Source of the DNA: Scytonema millei VB511283
Lineage (GTDB): Bacteria; Cyanobacteriota; Cyanobacteriia; Cyanobacteriales; Chroococcidiopsidaceae
NCBI RefSeq assembly: GCF_000817735.3
Contig: NZ_JTJC03000003.1
Location: 1-64,000, forward strand
Direction: 5' to 3'
DNA: 64,000 bases
Position 1 is the stretch's first letter; each line of letters opens with the position of its first letter. Positions 27,977-37,952 of this stretch are shown piece by piece. The translations under genes and the position numbers were made by a program. The notes below the pieces were generated by a model that was not told the origin of the DNA, ran no database searches, and saw only the letters and a program-made list of their open reading frames with translations.

Positions 27977-30838
27977 ATGTCTTCAAGCACTGGCACAGAC
28001 TTAGCAGTGGCTAAGCCTGCCGGAGAGTCTTACGCTTGGCATACTCTGGAAGCTGAGAGAGCCACAGATGTTCTCCAGAGCGATCGCACCTCCGGCTTAA
28101 CTTCCGCTGAAGTTAAAGAAAGACTACAACGCTACGGTTTCAACGAATTACAAGAAACAGGAGGACGTAGTGGTTGGGAAATCCTCCTAGACCAATTCAA
28201 AAACATCATGTTGCTGATGTTGATAGCAGTTGCCGTCATTTCAGCAATTTTAGATGTGTTCGGTACAAAACAACCAGGAGAAATACCGTTTAAAGACGCG
28301 ATCGCGATTGGCGTAGTGGTCGTTCTGAACGGATTACTAGGCTATATCCAAGAAAGTCGCGCAGAAAAGGCTTTAGCAGCCTTAAAGGGCTTATCTTCGC
28401 CCAAAGTGCGAGTTCTGCGTGACGGCAAAACCGTGGAAGTCGATTCTAAAGAATTGGTTCCAGGGGACGTGATGTTACTGGAAGCGGGGGTGAAAGTTTC
28501 CGCTGACGGTCGCCTGTTAGAAGTTGCAAATCTGCAAATTCGGGAAGCCGCCTTGACAGGGGAGGCTCACGCCGTCAACAAACAAGCTACACTCCAGCTA
28601 CCAGATGATACCGTATTAGGCGATCGCGTCAATATGGTTTACGAAGGTACGGAGGTCGTCCAAGGGCGAGGAACAGTCCTCGTCACGGGGACGGGAATGA
28701 AGACTGAACTAGGGAAAATTGCTACAGCACTGCAATCGGTAGAAGCCGAACCCACGCCGTTACAAAAACGGATGGCGCAGCTAGGCAATACCCTAGTCAC
28801 GGGGGCGATGATTCTAGTACTGTTGGTGGTGGGATTAGGAATGCTCCACACGCCAACCATGAGTAATTTCGAGAACCTCGTGAAAGTCTCGCTCAGTATG
28901 GCGGTTGCTGTCGTTCCCGAAGGGCTACCTGCCGTGATCACCGTTACCCTGGCGTTGGGAACTCAGCGGATGGTGAAGCGCAATGCTCTAATTCGCAAAC
29001 TGCCAGCTGTAGAAACCCTGGGTAGCGTCACCACAATTTGCTCTGATAAAACAGGGACGCTGACTCAAAATAAAATGGTCGTCCAGGCAGTTGCAACAGC
29101 TAGCAACTCTCTGCGAGTTACGGGCGAAGGATACGACCCGATTGGCGAGTTTCGCCACCAAGATAGAGTCGTCTCAGCGCAAGACCAACCGGAACTGCAA
29201 GCCTTACTCTTAGCTTGCGTACTTTGCAACGATGCCATATTACAAAGAGATAAAGGCGAGTGGACGATCCTTGGAGATCCGACCGAAGGAGCGCTGTTGT
29301 CTTTAGCTGGTAAAGCAGGGCTAGAAAAAGACCAACAATCGAGCTGGTTTCCCCGAGTCGCAGAGTTTCCGTTCTCCTCAGAACGCAAGCGCATGAGCGT
29401 GATGGTAACGGGACAAGAACAGCATAACGGACACGGGTTATCCCTTACCCCTTACCCCTTACCCCTTACCCCTTACTTAATGTTCACCAAAGGTTCGCCC
29501 GAACTGACTTTAGAGCGTTGCACTCATATTCAAACGGGCGATCGCATTGAACCACTGACAAACGAGTTACGGTTAAACATCCTCGACCGGAACAACCAGT
29601 ATGCCAGTAAGGGGTTACGAGTTCTAGGCTTTGCCTACAAAGCCATTGCAAGTATTCCCCCAGAGGGTTCGGAAGAAACCTCAGAAAACGATTTAACTTG
29701 GTTGGGCTTAGTGGGAATGTTAGATGCACCCCGTCCCGAAGTCCGCGAAGCCGTGGCTAAGTGCCGCACTGCTGGTATCCGTCCCGTGATGATTACGGGC
29801 GATCACCAACTGACTGCTCAAGCGGTAGCTGAGGATCTAGGGATTGCTCACCCAGGAGATTTAGTACTGACAGGGCGAGAGCTGGAAAAATTGAGTATGC
29901 CAGAACTTGAGGCACACGTCGATCGCGTCAGCGTCTACGCCCGCGTCTCGCCAGAGCATAAATTACAGATCGTCCAAGCGCTACAACACCAAAACCAAAT
30001 TGTTGCCATGACAGGGGATGGAGTCAACGATGCTCCCGCCCTCAAACAGGCAGATATTGGCGTAGCAATGGGCATTACAGGTACGGATGTCAGTAAAGAA
30101 GCTAGCGATATGGTGTTGTTAGACGACAACTTTTCCACAATCGTCTCGGCGACAGAAGAAGGACGAGTTGTTTACATCAACATCCGTCGCTTTATTAGAT
30201 ACATTCTAGGTAGTAACTTAGGAGAGGTTTTAACTATTGCTTCAGCACCATTACTAGGTTTGGGAGGAGTACCGCTTTCACCGTTGCAAATTCTCTGGAT
30301 GAATTTAGTGACAGATGGAATTCCGGCGCTAGCTCTGGCTGTCGAACCAGGTAGACCAATTGTCATGCAACAACCGCCCAAAAATCCCAAAGAAAACATC
30401 TTTGCGCGAGGACTGGGTTCGTACATGATTCGGATCGGGATTATCCTCGCCATCGTGACGATTCTACTAATGGTCTGGGCTTATCACCATTCTCAGGCAG
30501 TTCAGGGCGGTGGATTGGACGCAGACCGCTGGAAAACAATGGTATTTACTACCCTGTGTCTAGCGCAAATGGGACATGCGATCGCGATTCGTTCTAACAC
30601 TCGTTTAGCGATTCAAGTCGATCCGTTCTCTAATCCCTATATTCTGATTTCAGTCGTCTTGACCACTCTTTTACAACTACTGCTAATCTATGTTCCACCG
30701 CTGCGTAGTTTCTTCAGCACCCATTACATCCCACCCATAGAACTGCTGATTTGTTTCGGCTTCAGTTCCTTGGTATTTGTTTGGATTGAGCTAGAGAAGC
30801 TATTCATCCGTTGGCAAAGATCTCGGCAGCATAGTTAG
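27977..30838 (+). CDS. P-type IIA cation (Ca2+)-transporting ATPase
   Basis: 953 residues from ATG 27977 (an upstream TTG is rejected). Cation-ATPase N domain, actuator TGEA ([12 protein letters not shown]), membrane motif PEGLP (type IIA), phosphorylated Asp 357 ([12 protein letters not shown]), KGSPE, MITGDH and [10 protein letters not shown], then a C-terminal membrane bundle ([16 protein letters not shown]). The M4 PEGLP supports Ca2+, as in SERCA and cyanobacterial PacL. Not to be confused with mycobacterial PacL. A heptamer repeat is inserted in the N domain. Probably expels Ca2+ or a related divalent ion. Confidence 0.94.
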   Translation: MSSSTGTDLAVAKPAGESYAWHTLEAERATDVLQSDRTSGLTSAEVKERLQRYGFNELQETGGRSGWEILLDQFKNIMLLMLIAVAVISAILDVFGTKQPGEIPFKDAIAIGVVVVLNGLLGYIQESRAEKALAALKGLSSPKVRVLRDGKTVEVDSKELVPGDVMLLEAGVKVSADGRLLEVANLQIREAALTGEAHAVNKQATLQLPDDTVLGDRVNMVYEGTEVVQGRGTVLVTGTGMKTELGKIATALQSVEAEPTPLQKRMAQLGNTLVTGAMILVLLVVGLGMLHTPTMSNFENLVKVSLSMAVAVVPEGLPAVITVTLALGTQRMVKRNALIRKLPAVETLGSVTTICSDKTGTLTQNKMVVQAVATASNSLRVTGEGYDPIGEFRHQDRVVSAQDQPELQALLLACVLCNDAILQRDKGEWTILGDPTEGALLSLAGKAGLEKDQQSSWFPRVAEFPFSSERKRMSVMVTGQEQHNGHGLSLTPYPLPLTPYLMFTKGSPELTLERCTHIQTGDRIEPLTNELRLNILDRNNQYASKGLRVLGFAYKAIASIPPEGSEETSENDLTWLGLVGMLDAPRPEVREAVAKCRTAGIRPVMITGDHQLTAQAVAEDLGIAHPGDLVLTGRELEKLSMPELEAHVDRVSVYARVSPEHKLQIVQALQHQNQIVAMTGDGVNDAPALKQADIGVAMGITGTDVSKEASDMVLLDDNFSTIVSATEEGRVVYINIRRFIRYILGSNLGEVLTIASAPLLGLGGVPLSPLQILWMNLVTDGIPALALAVEPGRPIVMQQPPKNPKENIFARGLGSYMIRIGIILAIVTILLMVWAYHHSQAVQGGGLDADRWKTMVFTTLCLAQMGHAIAIRSNTRLAIQVDPFSNPYILISVVLTTLLQLLLIYVPPLRSFFSTHYIPPIELLICFGFSSLVFVWIELEKLFIRWQRSRQHS
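29438..29479. repeat. In-frame CCCTTAC heptamer repeat in Ca2+-ATPase gene
   Basis: About five tandem CCCTTAC units code for [13 protein letters not shown] just before the TKGSPE strand of the nucleotide-binding domain. Identical units occur in intergenic DNA of cyanobacteria. The frame remains open. Confidence 0.8.
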
Positions 30839-30911
30839 TTGACGGTTAACGGTTAACAGTTAACCGTTAACGGTTGACCGTTGCCCTTCTTCCTTACCCT
30901 TACTTCTGCTT

Positions 30912-31100
30912 ATGACTTGGTTAATCTCATTTGTGACTGAAACTTTGGTTGAAGCGCTCGCGGTCTGGATTGCGGAATTAGCGATCGCCGCGATCGCGGA
31001 ATGGTTGCGAGAGGCGATCGCCGTGACTCTGGTTGAATGGATGCGAGAGGCTGTATCTCAGCTTATCGCTTTACTGAGCAGCCACAGAGCTTATTCTTAA
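30912..31100 (+). CDS. Short hydrophobic protein, doubtful
   Basis: 62 codons (MTWLISFVTETLVEALAVWIA...). Alternating hydrophobic and acidic residues with helical periodicity and Trp near turns. Part of the codons come from overlapping GCGATCGC elements. It lies 73 bp behind the Ca2+-ATPase in the same direction, without a clear ribosome site. It could be a small membrane regulator or a chance frame. Confidence 0.4.
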   Translation: MTWLISFVTETLVEALAVWIAELAIAAIAEWLREAIAVTLVEWMREAVSQLIALLSSHRAYS

Positions 31101-31218
31101 AACCGCGATCGTCTTTATTCCCTCCCGCTCCCAGGGAGGGAATTTTGTGCGAGACACGAAATAGAGACGCAAAATTGTGCGTCTCTACTGATGGTTCACA
31201 GTTTTCGATTCAGGGTAA

Positions 31219-31296
31219 GTAGGGGCGCACAGCTGTGCGCCCCTACAGAGCGTGTGTGCGCCCCTACAGAGCGTGTGTGCGCCCCTACAGAGCGTG
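31219..31296. repeat. Palindrome followed by 21-bp tandem repeat
   Basis: The dispersed palindrome (31219-31246) runs into repeats of TGTGCGCCCCTACAGAGCGTG, three copies in all. The right half of the palindrome seems to have been amplified. Confidence 0.75.
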
Positions 31297-31303
31297 TATC
31301 TTG

Positions 31304-31537
31304 TTATTTTTGACTCGTGTACTGAGCCTGGTTAGGCGAACAATTGTTCTCATTTGCGTTGGATGGCACTACTCCAGCAACACTGGCAACTTTGACACAC
31401 GAACGCTCTGCTTGCCAAACTTGCCACTGATGCGAGGAAAAGTCAATTCCAAGCAGTAACAGTAGAAAAGCCAAGGGACCAACTGCAAGAGCGATCGCGG
31501 TCTTACGTACGTTAAAAAAGTCTGGATGTTCGATCAT
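31304..31537 (-). CDS. Small membrane protein, unknown
   Basis: 77 residues. ATG 31537 is preceded by AGAGGT at good spacing. One hydrophobic helix (about 12-31, KTAIALAVGPLAFLLLLL) followed by a polar tail with two Cys (ERSCVKV, NNCSPNQ) that would be outside if the N terminus is inside. Same strand as the antiporter gene 102 bp before it, so it may be its downstream partner. Not recognised. Confidence 0.6.
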   Translation of the reverse strand: MIEHPDFFNVRKTAIALAVGPLAFLLLLLGIDFSSHQWQVWQAERSCVKVASVAGVVPSNANENNCSPNQAQYTSQK

Positions 31538-31638
31538 GATTACCTCTGTTTAATTAGGGAGTAGGGAGTAGGAAAGACAAGGGAGAATTCTGAATTAATT
31601 GCTCGCTGACAACTGATAACTGATAACTGACAACTGAT

Positions 31639-32799
31639 TCAGTCATGTAGGTAAAAAGCCGTTAATAGCATTGTGTAGGTCATCAGCAACAATACGCCCT
31701 CTAGCCAATTAGACTTACCATCTGTGCTAACTGAGTTTGTCATCAGTACAGCTACACCAACTGCTAAAACTGCAAATGTATCAAAGGCTAAATTCATCGG
31801 TTGCCCCATTGCTTGTCCCAACAAGACTAACGCTGGAGCTACAAACATGGCGATCTGCAAGCTAGAACCGAGGGCGATGGAAATAGACAGATCGATTTTT
31901 TGCTTCGCGGCACACATTCCACAGGTAATAATTTCTACTGCTGAACCGAAGATCGGCAGTAGCATGACACCTGTAAATAGACTAGTCAGACCGAGACTAG
32001 AGACAGCTTCTTGCAAACTATCAACCAGGACTTCAGAAACAAATAACAGCGCGACTGTAAAACCTAAGAGCAAACCAACATGTATCCACAGATCGTATTT
32101 TTGTCCTGTAGCTTCGCTACCATAGCTCTCAGGTTCGGCATCTTCCTCTAACTCATACATATATCTATGAGTTTTCATCGAGAAAAATAGCATCATGGCG
32201 TAAAAGCCTAATAGCAGTACAGATGCTACTAGAGAAAAATGATTAGCATTGGCGAGTTGATGGCTAGAACTCGTCGTAAACTTGAGCGCTACGGGCATCA
32301 AGATAAATACAACTGCCAGATTGAGCGAACCAGAATTGATCCGCGCTACAGTCGTTCGCTTGATGTTGTGCTGAAAATCTAGCCTTTTGAAGCTCAAGCC
32401 GTCTAAGATAAATGCGAATCCTAGACCTAATAAAAGGTTGGCAATAATCGAGCCAACTAAACTCGCTTTGACCACCTCAACCATACCTGCTTGCAGGGCA
32501 ACGATTGAGACGACTATTTCAGTGACGTTACCAAAGGTGACGTTGAGTAGACCACCCAGAAACGAACCAATTTTGTTAGCGATCGCCTCTGTAAAGTTAG
32601 CAATCCATGCTGCTAAAGGAATAATTGCTAAGCCTGCTGTAGCAAAAACAACTAATGGTGGTAAACCAAGTTGCCTAAACAGCAGCGCCAAAGGGACGAA
32701 CACAAGCATACGTAACAAAAACGCATCCTTGCGCGACATCGTTCGGCGCGACACCACTTTCCCCGCAGTGGGTCTTTCTGGTTTTGTTGATATTGACAT
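31639..32799 (-). CDS. Ca2+/H+ antiporter family protein (CaCA, CAX-type)
   Basis: 386 residues with about eleven membrane helices. The two alpha repeats are present: GNVTEIVVSIVALQAGM (about 88-104) and FGSAVEIITCGM (about 284-295), each with the essential Glu; a central acidic loop (ELEEDAEPESYG) is typical of CAX proteins. Catalyses export or sequestration of Ca2+ (or Mn2+) against H+. Together with the Ca2+-ATPase it makes a calcium-handling pair. The leader upstream can form hairpins. Confidence 0.93.
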   Translation of the reverse strand: MSISTKPERPTAGKVVSRRTMSRKDAFLLRMLVFVPLALLFRQLGLPPLVVFATAGLAIIPLAAWIANFTEAIANKIGSFLGGLLNVTFGNVTEIVVSIVALQAGMVEVVKASLVGSIIANLLLGLGFAFILDGLSFKRLDFQHNIKRTTVARINSGSLNLAVVFILMPVALKFTTSSSHQLANANHFSLVASVLLLGFYAMMLFFSMKTHRYMYELEEDAEPESYGSEATGQKYDLWIHVGLLLGFTVALLFVSEVLVDSLQEAVSSLGLTSLFTGVMLLPIFGSAVEIITCGMCAAKQKIDLSISIALGSSLQIAMFVAPALVLLGQAMGQPMNLAFDTFAVLAVGVAVLMTNSVSTDGKSNWLEGVLLLMTYTMLLTAFYLHD

Positions 32800-32990
32800 T
32801 ATTCCGGCTCCAAAAGTCTGTTGTGCTTTGGAGGGGATGGGGCAATCTCACATACCTATCCTGCGGAGATTGCTTGGCTGCTTTTCAAGCGACACCCAGC
32901 CCAACCTCGTTCCATGTAAGGGTGAGTTACTAATTCTTAGTAAACCTATCTACAGCCGTTTTCAATTACCACACACCTAAACGAGAGACT
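32800..32990 (-). promoter_or_regulatory. Possible structured leader of the antiporter gene
   Basis: The 5' region on the minus strand can form an 8-bp hairpin (GCAATCTC/GAGATTGC, 32842-32873) next to a second possible stem (GGCTGGG...GCAGCC). It does not match the yybP-ykoY consensus or another riboswitch I know. Could be a regulated leader; weak. Confidence 0.3.
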
Positions 32991-33605
32991 GATGTTGTGC
33001 AACAGTCATCTCCATAATTCATCTCCTAGCTTGTAGAACAGGTTTTTCAATCGAGACAGTATGGCACTGCCATTGCTGTTCAGTACCGTCAACTAGAGCG
33101 ACACTTGATTGGGATATTGGATATTTGAATGAATTAAGAATCTGCGATCGACCCGAAGGTAATGATGCAGCTTTGAAACTCTAAATGCACTTGACTTTAA
33201 ATGTACAATAAACTCGTTAGAAAAATCTAAAATTTTTGTTAAGTACAGATAAAGAAAAATAATTCTCCTTCTTATAGATACAGGTAAAAAAGCTGCTAAC
33301 TTTGACTCTACTAGACTTTGCGCCAATGCAGCAAATCCCCTAAAAGTTTTCAGGACAAGCTTTATCTGAGAGCAAACTATCTGAAATATCTAAACTTATG
33401 TAAAACAGTGTGAGGTCAAGATTGATAGATTTTCAAATTTTCAGATGTCAATTTTTTAACTATATAAAGTGAGAAATTCTAAACATAACTTGCTTGCAAT
33501 TTATGCAATTCGCAAGTTATGTAATTTACAAAGTCGCAACCTTTAAATATATTCGGAGTATAAACTGAGGGATTGGCAAAAATTCGATCCCTCAGCCTCT
33601 AGCAT
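32991..33605. other. AT-rich intergenic region
   Basis: No supported gene. A 77-codon minus-strand frame at 33093-33326 has no start context or recognisable motif and is left out. Confidence 0.45.
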
Positions 33606-33809
33606 TTATAAGAACTGCTGAGCGATCGCCAGCAGATTTTGAGATATGTATGCTTTGACTTCGCTGTAAGTGAAGCTATAGCCGTTCTGTTTGCCTAGTT
33701 CCACTGCTAGATTTAAAAAACTTTCGCGATCGCCTGACTGTTTCAGTTTTTCTTTGAGCGACGAGTCTTGCAATACCAGTTGATGAAACTGTTCTATTTG
33801 TTTTGTCAT
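33606..33809 (-). CDS. Nif11-domain small protein
   Basis: 67 residues. TKQIEQFHQLVLQDSSLKEKL, then DRESFLNLAVELGKQNGYSFTYSEVKAYI, matches the Nif11 domain found in cyanobacterial leader peptides and in small stand-alone proteins. There is no Gly-Gly cleavage site or Cys-rich core, so a natural-product precursor is unlikely. The role of stand-alone Nif11 proteins is unknown. Confidence 0.82.
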   Translation of the reverse strand: MTKQIEQFHQLVLQDSSLKEKLKQSGDRESFLNLAVELGKQNGYSFTYSEVKAYISQNLLAIAQQFL

Positions 33810-33851
33810 TGGTCATTGGTCATCGATTGTGAATTAAGAGTGGTAGGGGCG

Positions 33852-34111
33852 GGTTTAGCAAGCATATTCACCGTTCTCAGCGGAAATCTTGAGTCAAAAC
33901 CCACCCTTACACAAGCAGGTTTAGCAACCACATTCACCGTTCTCAGCGGAAATCTTGAGTCAAAACCCACCCTTACACAAGCAGGTTTAGCAACCACATT
34001 CACCTCCAAGCGAAAATCTTGAGTCAAAACCCACCCTTACAGCAGCAGGTTTAGCAACCACATTCACCTCCAAGCGGAAATCTTGAGTTAAAACCCGCCC
34101 TTAGACAAGCA
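33852..34111. repeat. Four tandem copies of a 64-66 bp repeat
   Basis: Units start GGTTTAGCAACCACATTCAC at 33852, 33918, 33984 and 34048. Copies 3 and 4 share CTCCAAGC in place of CGTTCTCAGC. Each unit ends with CCCACCCTTACA. No spacers, so not a CRISPR. Confidence 0.9.
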
Positions 34112-34177
34112 GAGAGTCATTACAAATTTGGAATTCGGAATTCCGAATTCCGAATTCCATTGTCTCCCAGTCTTTTC

Positions 34178-34513
34178 TTAGCCGATTTCCACTTGATGCG
34201 GAATTGAACTCTGTTCGGGCTTGGCTTTACTCTTTTTCAAGTCAGTTCTGGCTTCCGCCACCAAGTCCTGGAAAGATTCTGATGCTTCAGCGACGGTATT
34301 TTGAGCCTTGTCATAAGCATCTAACATCCAGACCATACCCGTTTTCGCTAAAGATTTGGATGACTCTGACAAAGAATTACCTACAGCTGAATTAGATCCT
34401 CCCATAGCAGAACCTACGACACCCACTACGGGCGCTAGGGCTAATGCTCCCAAACCAATTCCTGCTGCTGTTAACGGTTCCAGTCCTAGCAATAAAGCTT
34501 CTAGTTCAAGCAT
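34178..34513 (-). CDS. DUF5132-like small helical membrane protein, paralogue 1
   Basis: 111 residues. Starts MLELEALLLGLEPLTA, then a hydrophobic Gly/Ala helix (about 15-37, GIGLGALALAPVVGVVGSAMG), then an amphipathic segment SLSESSKSLAKTGMVWMLDA and the conserved FQDLVAEART, ending in a Lys-rich tail. Paralogues lie at 44902 and 50574. The layout (N-terminal membrane helix, then helix ending in V-AEAR) is like mycobacterial PacL (DUF1490) proteins, which bind and cluster P1B ATPases; that parallel is mine and not proven. There is no His/Asp metal tail. Confidence 0.75.
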   Translation of the reverse strand: MLELEALLLGLEPLTAAGIGLGALALAPVVGVVGSAMGGSNSAVGNSLSESSKSLAKTGMVWMLDAYDKAQNTVAEASESFQDLVAEARTDLKKSKAKPEQSSIPHQVEIG

Positions 34514-35065
34514 ATTGATTCAGTTTCCAAAAAAGAACAATTGCAACTCGTACTGGATGTAACGACTACATCATGCATATCGTGGGAAGCGATCGCGCCA
34601 AAGCTATTTTATTTGTTACTTGTTATCTGCTATTTGCCTAGATCGATGACCGATAGCAGAAAACTAATAACCGATAGCTGCTAATCGCTCTGAGTGCGGA
34701 AGATAGTCGTTATACCTGAAATTGGGCGACAAGAACAAAATGCATTTGCACTCAATCAAACTCTGTCACCCTACATAGCTTTTAAAACTTAATTTTGATG
34801 ATAGCAGGAATAATACAAATCTAATTGAACGATTTCAAAGTTTTTTAAAAAAGTTAATTTTACCTGAGTTCACGTTTTAGCAATAATTCTTGGTTTAATT
34901 TAATTTATCTTAAAAATATGTTATTGAAAAGTAAATATTGCACTTGAGCGATCGAGAAAATTCAAAAGCAATTCAAATATTTGAACTGTTCAATAACTTT
35001 AAATGTGGACAATGTACTCCGTTCTTCAGCTCCAGATTACGCATAGCTTACTCGTGTTTCTCGCT
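34514..35065. other. Intergenic, no gene seen
   Basis: AT-rich with ATAGCAGAAAACTAATAACC-type repeats near 34660. Nothing else identified. Confidence 0.45.
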
Positions 35066-35242
35066 CTATTCATTTTGCAGCTCGATCTCGTCTAAGCCTT
35101 GATAAACGAGGATTTCGTCGTACTCTTCCGAGCGATCGGCTCTATAGCTAACAACAACTTTTAGTCCGCGATCTTTTAAAACTTCTACCAATTCACTAAA
35201 CTTATCTGGTCTAGTATAAATCTTAAACATTACTGCTTCCAT
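35066..35242 (-). CDS. Small hypothetical protein of 58 residues
   Basis: A full frame (MEAVMFKIYTRPDKFSELVE... to YQGLDEIELQNE) starting at ATG 35242 with an excellent GGAGG nine bases upstream. Predicted beta-alpha-beta fold, with FKIYTRPDKFSELVEVLK and VVVSYRADRSEEYDEILVY. It is flanked by long non-coding DNA. Strong translation signal makes it credible; function unknown. Confidence 0.68.
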   Translation of the reverse strand: MEAVMFKIYTRPDKFSELVEVLKDRGLKVVVSYRADRSEEYDEILVYQGLDEIELQNE

Positions 35243-36121
35243 GTGACTTTGCCTCCTTTTTTATTTAGTTTATAAATTGATTTGTTTAACGAGTAATCCA
35301 ACTAAAGTCAGAGATGCTAACTCCATAAACTAGTAGTTTGGCAAAGCTAATGAATGAGTTAAAGCTAAATTATTGTTTTTAATTTTGTTCTGCTTATGAT
35401 TGAGTTTTTTATAATTAACATGTAAGCCCGCTTTATCAGACAATTATTTAATTATCGAATAAATTTGCCGATTTGAGAGATATTGACACACTAAAATCTG
35501 TTGTTTTTTTTGATTATGTGGATTGAATTTTATATATGTAGCTGCCTAGCGTAAAATTCTCCAAGCCTCTAGAAGTAAGCGCCACAAGCTCGCTCTCATC
35601 CAAAATATATCCTCTAAGCCACCTAAGTTATCACTGCTTGCGATCGAATATATTAGTAAAATAAATGCATAAAATTTAAGTCAGCGATTTATACTAAAAT
35701 CTAAATAAAGTCTTAAAAGCAAACTTGACTAGTCAAAGCAACTCTTATAGTAACGATAGAGTGAGACCTAGTACGTTTTCTTCCCGAAGTGTTGGCTGAA
35801 CAAAACAATTAGCAATAAAATTTCTAAAACTTTATGTTTCTCTCCCACACTGTAAGTAGGCTTTTTTGTCTGTATCTCTACTCGGGCGATCGCCTGACTT
35901 GGCGAAGTCGCTGCAATCTAGCAAGAATAGTCCCCACTCAGCGATTCAAAGCCGTTTAGTTAGAGTTCTTAATTGCGAAATTGCAACTATGCCTATTATG
36001 AATATAATGGTCGTGATGGGAAGTAACATACGCCTGTCCAAAGGTAGAGGTAACAAAACTTTCCTTAAAGTAAAAGAGATAAATATCTGGCAAAACTATA
36101 TTAGAATCAGGTCTTAACACA
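35243..36121. other. AT-rich intergenic region
   Basis: About 880 bp before the DUF3102-like gene. The frame at 35866-36117 lacks coding character. No promoter stands out. Confidence 0.45.
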
Positions 36122-37174
36122 ATGAATAGAATGCCAGTCTCAGCGATCGACACGACTCGAAAAGAGTTTAATTATACAGAGCTAGAAGTAGAAATCTCTC
36201 AGTTCGTACAGCAGCAAACGGGAGAAATCCAAGCTCTAGTAAAACGGACTGCCCAAGATATTATTGAAATCGGGCAGAAGCTTAATGCGGTAAAAGACAA
36301 ACTAAAGCACGGACGCTTCATTGATTGGATTGAGGCAGAATTTCATTGGAGCTATCCAACTGCGGCGAGATTCATGCAAGTTGCCGATCGCTTTGGCAGC
36401 CAAATCTATCAAATTGATAAATTTGCTCCGTCGGCAATGTACGAGTTAGCAGCACCGTCAACTTCAAAACAAGCCATAGAAGAAGCGATCGCCCTAGCTG
36501 CATCCGGGGAAAGCATTACCTACTCGAAAGCGAAAGCACTCAAAAAAAAATATAAGGTTTCTTCGGCAAAGCCAAAGTTAGAAGCTCAATCCACAATTAG
36601 CGAAACCGATCCAAGCAGTCATCAGGCACGTTTGCCGCAATCACTGCTATTATCCTCACAACAAGTAGACATCATTGAAACAAAGCCTAACACTGTAGAG
36701 CGTCTATCCCTAAATGCGGCAAGTCGGAAAAGTTCAACTAGCCATAGCCAGCCAGAAGTTTGCTGGCACTTAGCCAAAGATCACATTTTATATTGCGACG
36801 AGCCAAATTCTCCTGCACTCCGTCAACGGCTGCCAGAAAAGCTAAAACTTCTGCTTGCTTTTCCGCCAGTTCCCAATTGGCAGACAGATATTCCCGCAGA
36901 TACGCGGATCATTGCCACGCGATATTTACCTAAAGGAAAGAATTCCGAACTACTGGAAAACACTTTAGAAGCATTGCTCGATCTCTATACGGAAGTGGGA
37001 GAGACGGTAGCAATTTGTTATTTGCCTTTTCCTAAAATCTTAGATGTTTTGAATCGATTTGAACGGCGAGGAATCTTGGTAGAGCCAGATCGCCAGCAAG
37101 TACATGAGATCGTTTCTTACTGGAAGAAAGGCTGGAAGAAAGGTGAGACAAAAGTGAAAGAAGTGAGTTTGTGA
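36122..37174 (+). CDS. DUF3102 domain protein
   Basis: 350 residues. The N-terminal part (about 20-150) is DUF3102: VKRTAQDIIEIGQKLNAVKDKL, then HGRFIDWIEAEFHWSYPTAARFMQVADRF, a helical DNA-associated module common in plasmid and phage proteins. The central 150-215 is low-complexity. The C-terminal part (LLLAFPPVPNWQTD, GETVAICYLPFPKILDVLNRFERRG) looks like a methyltransferase/ParB-type remnant fold; I cannot name it. Repeated GWKKGWKKGETK-like end. Likely nucleic-acid related. Confidence 0.75.
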   Translation: MNRMPVSAIDTTRKEFNYTELEVEISQFVQQQTGEIQALVKRTAQDIIEIGQKLNAVKDKLKHGRFIDWIEAEFHWSYPTAARFMQVADRFGSQIYQIDKFAPSAMYELAAPSTSKQAIEEAIALAASGESITYSKAKALKKKYKVSSAKPKLEAQSTISETDPSSHQARLPQSLLLSSQQVDIIETKPNTVERLSLNAASRKSSTSHSQPEVCWHLAKDHILYCDEPNSPALRQRLPEKLKLLLAFPPVPNWQTDIPADTRIIATRYLPKGKNSELLENTLEALLDLYTEVGETVAICYLPFPKILDVLNRFERRGILVEPDRQQVHEIVSYWKKGWKKGETKVKEVSL

Positions 37175-37952
37175 AAGAAGTCAGAAGTTAGAAGTCAGTA
37201 TTCAGGAGATAGAAGTTAAATTAGCTAACGTTACGTGAAGCAAAAGTTACAAAAAAGCATTAAAAATGGCGAAATTTCAGGATATTTTTAGCTTTACTTA
37301 ACATAACGCATCTGAGAAACGAGAAGATTCTCAGAAATTCTGTGGCGTGAGTGAGGGCGATCGCCAAACAAATTCCGCTGAACTCTCAGCAATGCGATCG
37401 CCTAAAAGCTAATCAAATTAAAGCTATAACTTTTTCAAACGCGGTATCAAACCAATAACTAATGCAGGCTTGAGAGTCGAATCAATCGATTTAATTGTGG
37501 TTTACAAAAGTTTTCTGTTTATTCTGGAAATTTCATAGTAAGCTTTAGAAGAACTCTAAATGCACTCGCTGTAGCACTGTAAAGCTGAACTATAACGCGA
37601 GGTCAATGTCTGATTTTTGTCGATCGCCCATATTTTCTATTCGTCCTGGTGAGCTGACGGATCGGGGCAGCATCCAGTTGTTATCAACTGCGAATACCTC
37701 AGTTAGTAGAGGTTTCAGCTTGACATCTACAAGGTCTAAAAATTACCCATACAGCTTATATCTAGCAAGTCATGCCTCACAATTGTGTGGTTTGGTATGC
37801 GGGCAGTCGTAGTGAATTGCGGATTTTACCGCCCCATTCATGAGCAAGCCGCAGCAAACTCAGTATTGCAGGCTAAATGCAAGGTATTAGCCAGGGTTTG
37901 GACTAACTAAATTTTTGTGTTTTGTCAGCCACTTTGGAGATAACTGTTTGTC
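37175..37952. other. Intergenic upstream of the first HMA2 ATPase
   Basis: About 780 bp. Two GGCGATCGCC-type elements near 37359 and 37399. No gene, and no clear promoter found by eye. Confidence 0.45.

Noticed and set aside
32800-32990. yybP-ykoY manganese riboswitch before the antiporter gene
   Set aside because: The conserved GGGGAGUAGC-type loop and the GAGACC-type loop are not present.
33093-33326. 77-codon minus-strand gene
   Set aside because: No start signal, no recognisable motif, AT-rich background.
33852-34111. CRISPR array
   Set aside because: Units are contiguous and differ inside the unit; there are no unique spacers and no cas genes in the window.
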